This document shows positions 59,199 to 64,000 of a stretch of 64,000 nucleotides of DNA, one piece after another. The first letter of the stretch is position 1; every line of letters starts with the position of its first letter. The DNA is from Methanoregula sp. Its GTDB lineage: Archaea; Halobacteriota; Methanomicrobia; Methanomicrobiales; Methanospirillaceae. The stretch spans positions 1 to 64,000 of the forward strand of contig NZ_JAJRCG010000010.1 of the NCBI RefSeq assembly GCF_028679125.1. Reading direction: 5' to 3'. Under the pieces are notes generated by a model. It had not been told where the DNA came from and made no database searches. It saw nothing but the letters and a program-made list of their open reading frames with translations. The translations under genes and the position numbers were made by a program.

Positions 59199-62147
59199 AT
59201 GGCTTCTTTTGTCCACCGCATAGAAGTTCACTTTACCAAAGATCCCCGGCTGAAGACCCGGACGGACCGGATCCGGTCGCTCGGGATCCCGGTTGACGAA
59301 CTGCACCTTGCCGATGTGTACACGATCGCGACAACCGCCCGGGACTTTACCCGGGACGAGCTGGTGCAGGTTGCCCGGCAGCTCGTCAACCCGGTTGTGC
59401 AGGAATTCACGGTGGACGAAGCAACGGAAGCGTTGTTCGATGAGGCGATCGAGGTGGGTTTCCTCCCCGGCGTGACCGATAATGTCGGTACCACGGCCCG
59501 GCAGACGATCGAGGATTTCCTCTCGATGAGGTTCGGGGACGAGGAGGCGGTGTGCTCCTCGCAGCTCTACTTTGTCCGCGGCAGGCTTGCGCCTGAGATG
59601 CTCACCCGGCTTGCGGGAACGCTTGCAAACCCGCTCGTGAACCGGATCCACATGAAGACCCGGCAGGAGTACGGAAAGACGGGTATGGACCGGATCGTGC
59701 CGCACGTGGAGCTCCACGAACTGCCGACCGCGGGACCGGTGGACCTTGATCTTGACGATGCCGAACTGGTAACGATCGGGAAGGAAGGGATCCTGGACCC
59801 GAAGACCCGCCAGCGCCGGGGTCCGCTTGCGCTCGACCTTGCCCAGCTTCATGCGATCCGGGATTATTTCCAGGATCTCGGGCGAATGCCCACCGATGTG
59901 GAACTCGAGTCGCTTGCCCAGACCTGGAGCGAGCACTGCAAGCACACGATCTTTGCCTCCGCATTGGACGACGATGTACCAAAAGGCCTCTACAAAACCT
60001 TCATCCAGGCCGCAACGAACGAGATCCGCGAGGCTGCTGGGGAGAAGGACATCTGCGTATCAGTCTTCTCGGACAACTCCGGCGCGATCATCTTCGATGA
60101 CCAGTACATCGTGACGCACAAGGTGGAGACCCACAACTCCCCGTCAGCGCTCGACCCGTTCGGAGGGGCACTGACCGGCATCGTGGGAGTGAACCGGGAT
60201 ACGATCGGGTTCGGTCTCGGAGCAAAGCCCTGTATCAACATCTACGGATTCTGCGTTGGCGACCCCGATGCAGCGGTGCCCCTCTTCCGCGGGAAGGACG
60301 GTACAAATCCGGTCCTTCCCCCCCGGCAGATCCTTGACGGGGTCGTGCGGGGCGTTGGCGCTGGCGGGAACTGCTCGGGCATCCCGACCCCGCAGGGTTT
60401 CTGCTGGTTCGACAACCGGTACGCGGGAAAGCCGCTGGTCTTTGCCGGCACGGTTGGCATCATGCCCCGGGAGAGGGACGGGCAGAAGTTGTTCGAGAAA
60501 AAAGCAGAGCCCGGCGACCTGATCGTGATGGTCGGAGGCCGGGTTGGCAAGGACGGGATCCACGGCGCAACGTTCTCATCCGAAGCGCTTGACCCGAAGA
60601 GCCCGGTCACCGCGGTGCAGATCGGCGACCCGATTACGCAGAAGAAGTTCTCGGACGTGATCGTGAAGGAGGCCCGGGATCTCGGGCTCTACCGGAGCAT
60701 CACGGATAATGGCGCCGGGGGGCTCTCCTGCTCGGTGGCGGAGATGGCAAAGGAGTGCAACGGCTGCCACGTGCAGCTCGACAATGTCCCGTTGAAGTAT
60801 CACGGCATGGCCCCGTGGGAGATCTGGATCTCCGAATCGCAGGAACGGATGACGCTTGCCGTGCCGCCGGAGAACCTCAAGACCTTCATGGACCTGATGG
60901 AGCGACGCGAGGTTGAGGCGACCGTTATCGGCACATTTACCAAATCAGGGAAGTGCGTGGTGGAGTGTGCCGGTATCGTTGTCATGGACATCGAACTCGC
61001 GTTCCTCCATGACGGGCTGCCGAAGAAACACCTGACAACGACGTTTATGAAGACGACCAACCCGGAGCCGGACACGCCGTGTCCCGACCGGCTCGATGCC
61101 GCCCTGCTTGCGATGATGCAGCGGAAGAACATCTGCTCCACGGAGTTCATCACCATCCAGTACGACCATACCGTGCAGGGTGGCCACGTGCTCGGGCCGG
61201 TGCAGGGGAAAGGCAGGGTGCAGTCCGTTGCGTCCCTGACAACGATCGTGCCGGGCTCGAAGAAGGCGGTCGGGCTCTCGCAGGCGCTCTTCCCCTCGTA
61301 CTCCGAGATCGACCCGTACAACATGGCCGGCGCCGGGATCGACACGGCGATACGGGGGCTGGTTGCCATGGGTATTCCACCTGATAAGATCGCCATCCTC
61401 GATAACTTCTGCTGGTGCTCATCCAATGATCCCGGGCGCCTCGGGCAGCTGAAACGTGCCGCACAGGGATGTTACGATATTGCGAAAACGTTTGGCACGC
61501 CGTTCATTTCAGGCAAGGACAGTATGTTCAATGACTTCTCCGGGTATGACGCGGAGGGAAACCCGGTGAAAGTCTCTGTCCCACCCACCCTGCTCATCTC
61601 GTCCATTGGTGTGCATCCCGATGCTGGCAAAGCAGTCTCGCTTGATGCAAAGATCCCCGGCGATCTCGTGTACGTTGTGGGTGCAACCCGGGAGGAACTG
61701 GGCGGATCGGAATATTTCGCCCAGCTCGGTAGTATCGGGAACACCGTGCCGGTGCTGGATGCAGCGGCAGCAAAGGAGCGCTACATCCGGCTTGCCGGCG
61801 CGATCGCCCACGAACTCGTGGCCTCGGCTTTCCCGGTCAGCCATGGCGGCCTTGCGGTAGCGGTCGCGAAGGTCGCGGTTGGCGGCAGGCTCGGTATGGA
61901 CCTGACGGTGCCCGTCCCGGACACCCTGCGCCCGGACTACTTCCTCTTCTCGGAATCGCTCTCGCGGTTCGTGGTCACTATCGCACCGGACCACAAGCGG
62001 GCATTCGAGCAGGCGCTCGGGCCGGATGCGGTGCTGCTCGGCAGGACCGGGGGAAGCCGGCTCCGGATTACCGGCAGGACGCTCCTCCTCGATGTAGCGA
62101 TCGCGGATCTTGAAAAATCCTATAAATCACCATTCAGGGGGTACTGA
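59199..62147 (+). CDS. purL: Phosphoribosylformylglycinamidine synthase PurL (long form)
   Basis: A 982-residue FGAM synthase, step 4 of purine synthesis. The last 720 residues are the usual PurM-like duplicate (SLAQTWSEHCKHTIF; the ATP-site RDTIGFGLGAKP). The first 230 form a PurS-like N-terminal part (VHRIEVHFTKDPRLKTRTD, then a second strand-helix set) as in the large bacterial enzyme, but the C-terminal glutaminase is absent and supplied by PurQ 1 base downstream. Confidence 0.93.
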   Translation: MASFVHRIEVHFTKDPRLKTRTDRIRSLGIPVDELHLADVYTIATTARDFTRDELVQVARQLVNPVVQEFTVDEATEALFDEAIEVGFLPGVTDNVGTTARQTIEDFLSMRFGDEEAVCSSQLYFVRGRLAPEMLTRLAGTLANPLVNRIHMKTRQEYGKTGMDRIVPHVELHELPTAGPVDLDLDDAELVTIGKEGILDPKTRQRRGPLALDLAQLHAIRDYFQDLGRMPTDVELESLAQTWSEHCKHTIFASALDDDVPKGLYKTFIQAATNEIREAAGEKDICVSVFSDNSGAIIFDDQYIVTHKVETHNSPSALDPFGGALTGIVGVNRDTIGFGLGAKPCINIYGFCVGDPDAAVPLFRGKDGTNPVLPPRQILDGVVRGVGAGGNCSGIPTPQGFCWFDNRYAGKPLVFAGTVGIMPRERDGQKLFEKKAEPGDLIVMVGGRVGKDGIHGATFSSEALDPKSPVTAVQIGDPITQKKFSDVIVKEARDLGLYRSITDNGAGGLSCSVAEMAKECNGCHVQLDNVPLKYHGMAPWEIWISESQERMTLAVPPENLKTFMDLMERREVEATVIGTFTKSGKCVVECAGIVVMDIELAFLHDGLPKKHLTTTFMKTTNPEPDTPCPDRLDAALLAMMQRKNICSTEFITIQYDHTVQGGHVLGPVQGKGRVQSVASLTTIVPGSKKAVGLSQALFPSYSEIDPYNMAGAGIDTAIRGLVAMGIPPDKIAILDNFCWCSSNDPGRLGQLKRAAQGCYDIAKTFGTPFISGKDSMFNDFSGYDAEGNPVKVSVPPTLLISSIGVHPDAGKAVSLDAKIPGDLVYVVGATREELGGSEYFAQLGSIGNTVPVLDAAAAKERYIRLAGAIAHELVASAFPVSHGGLAVAVAKVAVGGRLGMDLTVPVPDTLRPDYFLFSESLSRFVVTIAPDHKRAFEQALGPDAVLLGRTGGSRLRITGRTLLLDVAIADLEKSYKSPFRGY

Positions 62148-62148
62148 G

Positions 62149-63015
62149 ATGGCAACCGTTCGCAGGAATATCCGGAGGCCGGTGGCAGCGCCAAAGGCAG
62201 CTGCGGTCCCGGATCGGATTTGCGAGAGAGCCCTGATCCTGAGCGGGTACGGGATCAACTCCGAGATGGAGACGCAGGCAGCCCTTGCCCGTGCCGGCAT
62301 GGACGCCGATACCGTGCACATCAACGACCTGATCGCAGGTGACCGGTCCCTGGCAGACTACCGGCTCCTCGTCTTCCCGGGCGGGTTCTCCTATGGGGAT
62401 GATACCGGGGCTGGCAATGCCTACGCGAACCGGATCCGGAATAATATCTGGGATGATTTGCAGGAGTTCATGGATGGCGACAACCTCGTGCTTGGCATCT
62501 GCAACGGCTTCCAGATCCTGGCAAACCTCGGGCTGGTCCCCGCGTTTGACCGGACCTATGCCCGGGAGATTGCCCTGATGCCTAACCGGGGCGGTCGGCT
62601 GGAGTGCCGGTTCGTCACCCTGAAGCCGGCGAACGAGAACCTCTGGACCAAAGGGATCGAGCGGATCTACTGTCCGGTCTCTCACGGGGAGGGCAACCTC
62701 TCATGCTCACCGGAGACCCTCAAAAAGATCAAACAGAAGAAGATGGTTGCGTTCACCTACTGCCGGGAGGATATGAGCCCTGCTGATGGCGAGTACCCGT
62801 ACAACCCGAACGGATCGGTTGAAGACATTGCCGGCATCACCTCCGCGAACGGCCGGGTGCTCGGTATGATGCCGCACCCCGAACGGGCAATGGAATGTTC
62901 CAACCTGTATGACTGGCCGCTCCTCCGCGAGCAGGCACGACGCGAGGGTCGTGCGCTGCCGCAGGAGTCGCTGAACATGCAGATCTTCCGGAATATCGTC
63001 GGCTACTTCTCCTGA
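62149..63015 (+). CDS. purQ: Glutamine amidotransferase PurQ
   Basis: A 288-residue class I amidotransferase that feeds ammonia to PurL. The nucleophile is in LGICNGFQIL, the His-Glu pair in MMPHPERAME. The first 25 residues are a basic, Ala/Pro-rich extension not usual for the family. Stop of purL and ATG of purQ are separated by one base (TGAGATG); AGGGGG lies just upstream. Confidence 0.93.
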   Translation: MATVRRNIRRPVAAPKAAAVPDRICERALILSGYGINSEMETQAALARAGMDADTVHINDLIAGDRSLADYRLLVFPGGFSYGDDTGAGNAYANRIRNNIWDDLQEFMDGDNLVLGICNGFQILANLGLVPAFDRTYAREIALMPNRGGRLECRFVTLKPANENLWTKGIERIYCPVSHGEGNLSCSPETLKKIKQKKMVAFTYCREDMSPADGEYPYNPNGSVEDIAGITSANGRVLGMMPHPERAMECSNLYDWPLLREQARREGRALPQESLNMQIFRNIVGYFS

Positions 63016-63055
63016 TCTTCAACCCGGTTTTACCCGGTGTTCACAGGACACCGGT

Positions 63056-63997
63056 TTATTTTTTCGTCACTGTATACACGATAACGGCGAATACGAAGAT
63101 CATGCCGAGAATCAGCAGGGTGTCGAGTCCCTTCGGGAGCGGAACATCATCCATCACGAGGATTGGTGTGGGAGATGGTGGTACCGGTGTTGTTTCTCCC
63201 CGGACGGAGAATAGTGCAGTGCCGGTACCGGTTGAATTGGTTATTGTCCAGCCAACGGAAATATTGTAGTTACCCGGTTCAAGGCCGGGTTCGTCCAGCA
63301 CATAACTCCAGCGGTTCAGGCTGCTGCCGGAGAGAACGGGGATTTTTTTCGATGTAACGGGATTATTCGTGTCAGCGTTCCGGATCTCTGCCACGAGCAG
63401 GTCATCCGTCCCCATATTGGTAGTGCCGGTGATCCGGATCTGGTTTCCTGAAATCTTGTCGGGCAGGCGCGATCCGGATGCAGGGATGATCTCATTGAAG
63501 TGGACCGCGGGCTCCTCCACGAAGAAATATTCCGTCAGGAAGGTATCGTCAACGCCCTGGAGGATGGCTGATGAGGTCAGCGCGTGGGTCTCTTCTTCGA
63601 CATTGCCTTTGAGATTCTTTTCGGAACCGAACCGCGCGATGATCTTCCCCCGGTTCATGAGGGTGATATTGCCGGTACTGTCATGACCGGATTCGATCTC
63701 CATCGTACCCGAGGGCCCCGGATCCTGGAACACGATGGCATACTGACCGCTGGAAAATTTCATCGTCTCGGTGGATTTGAACAGGAGGGAAAAATTCCCA
63801 TGACGATCCGGGGCAACGGTCCTGACCTCAAAGTGATCCCTGCCGATGACCCAGAGGGCAACCGTGCCATTGACCGCGCCCGTACCGCTGACAGAAAAAG
63901 TATCCCCCTTGGTGATGATCTGCGGGGTGCTTGCGCTGTAATAGACAGCAGCTGCTGCCGGCAGTGCCAGGCATGCGGCACAGATGAGTATGACCAT
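63056..63997 (-). CDS. Membrane-anchored surface protein (DUF3821-like), possibly truncated by window
   Basis: A paralogue of 7755-8690 with the same strand pattern along its length: ITKGDTFSVSGTG, SSGQYAIVFQDPG, GVDDTFLTEYFFVEEPA and GNYNISVGW. It ends in a Pro-rich linker and a hydrophobic helix followed by KK, so it is anchored in the membrane facing outside. The first ATG in the window (63997) gives only a short signal peptide; the true start probably lies beyond base 64000. Its promoter is not in view. Function unknown. Confidence 0.75.
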   Translation of the reverse strand: MVILICAACLALPAAAAVYYSASTPQIITKGDTFSVSGTGAVNGTVALWVIGRDHFEVRTVAPDRHGNFSLLFKSTETMKFSSGQYAIVFQDPGPSGTMEIESGHDSTGNITLMNRGKIIARFGSEKNLKGNVEEETHALTSSAILQGVDDTFLTEYFFVEEPAVHFNEIIPASGSRLPDKISGNQIRITGTTNMGTDDLLVAEIRNADTNNPVTSKKIPVLSGSSLNRWSYVLDEPGLEPGNYNISVGWTITNSTGTGTALFSVRGETTPVPPSPTPILVMDDVPLPKGLDTLLILGMIFVFAVIVYTVTKK

Positions 63998-64000
63998 GAT

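Overview
The window comes from a methanogenic archaeon, most likely of the order Methanomicrobiales (a Methanoregula-like organism). It carries archaeal information-processing genes (EF-2, aIF5B, S6e, S8e, TFB, Gar1, SRP19, Rio2), a methanopterin-pathway gene (beta-ribofuranosylaminobenzene 5'-phosphate synthase), a methanogen-type iron-sulfur flavoprotein, an archaeal cupin phosphoglucose isomerase, a DUF2124 protein, NrpR-domain and CheC proteins, and many secreted proteins with C-terminal anchors. Promoters are TATA-like, GGAGG/AGGTGA ribosome-binding sites are common, and the tRNA genes do not encode CCA. The family names come from reading motifs; no database search was run.

Layout. 1-3.7 kb: 3' end of EF-2, a small Ras-like GTPase, an iron-sulfur flavoprotein and two membrane proteins. 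4.0-11.7 kb: an accessory module of about 7 kb bounded by two directly repeated copies (about 450 bp) of an AN1 zinc-finger gene 5' half plus its upstream DNA. Inside are four secreted proteins and a membrane-anchored regulator with two winged helices; a shared palindromic promoter motif lies before three of the secreted genes and next to the regulator. 11.7-12.1 kb: a frameshifted PemK/MazF-type toxin gene. 12.2-16 kb: a chorismate-lyase/RFAP-synthase fusion, then a CheY-CheC-histidine kinase operon. 16-20 kb: an ABC-2 export system, one permease of which carries a PrsW-like intramembrane protease domain. 20-23 kb: a lipoprotein, RDD and SemiSWEET membrane proteins, an NTF2-like protein, a methyltransferase and tRNA-His.

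23.5-33 kb is the informational core: infB, rps6e, DUF2240 operon, rps8e, hypB divergent from srp19-PHP, gar1-tfb, two tRNA-Ala genes, and an 800-bp gene-free stretch packed with degenerate repeats that also occur near 10.6-10.9 kb. 33-37.5 kb: thiL, a large RNase H/RuvC-like DUF460 protein and rio2 form one overlapping operon, divergent from a degenerate NcsA-like protein. 37.6-45.5 kb: nadE, pgi, a solo NrpR domain, a flavin disulfide-reductase relative, lysS and two cyclophilins, one of them a secreted lipoprotein. 45.5-49.6 kb: a PDC-like sensor, a PEGA surface protein, an aminotransferase and a C_GCAxxG_C_C protein.

50-54 kb: an aldo/keto reductase-ferredoxin fusion, TetR, ABC ATPase and ABC permease form one tightly overlapping operon preceded by an 18-bp palindrome, the likely TetR operator. 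54-56.8 kb is a small accessory patch: a methyltransferase flanked by perfect 22-bp direct repeats, an unpaired HicB-like protein and an unpaired DNA methyltransferase. 56.8-64 kb: a secreted helical protein, TrmO, a membrane protein, DUF2124, purL-purQ, and a second copy of the surface-protein family seen at 7.8 kb.
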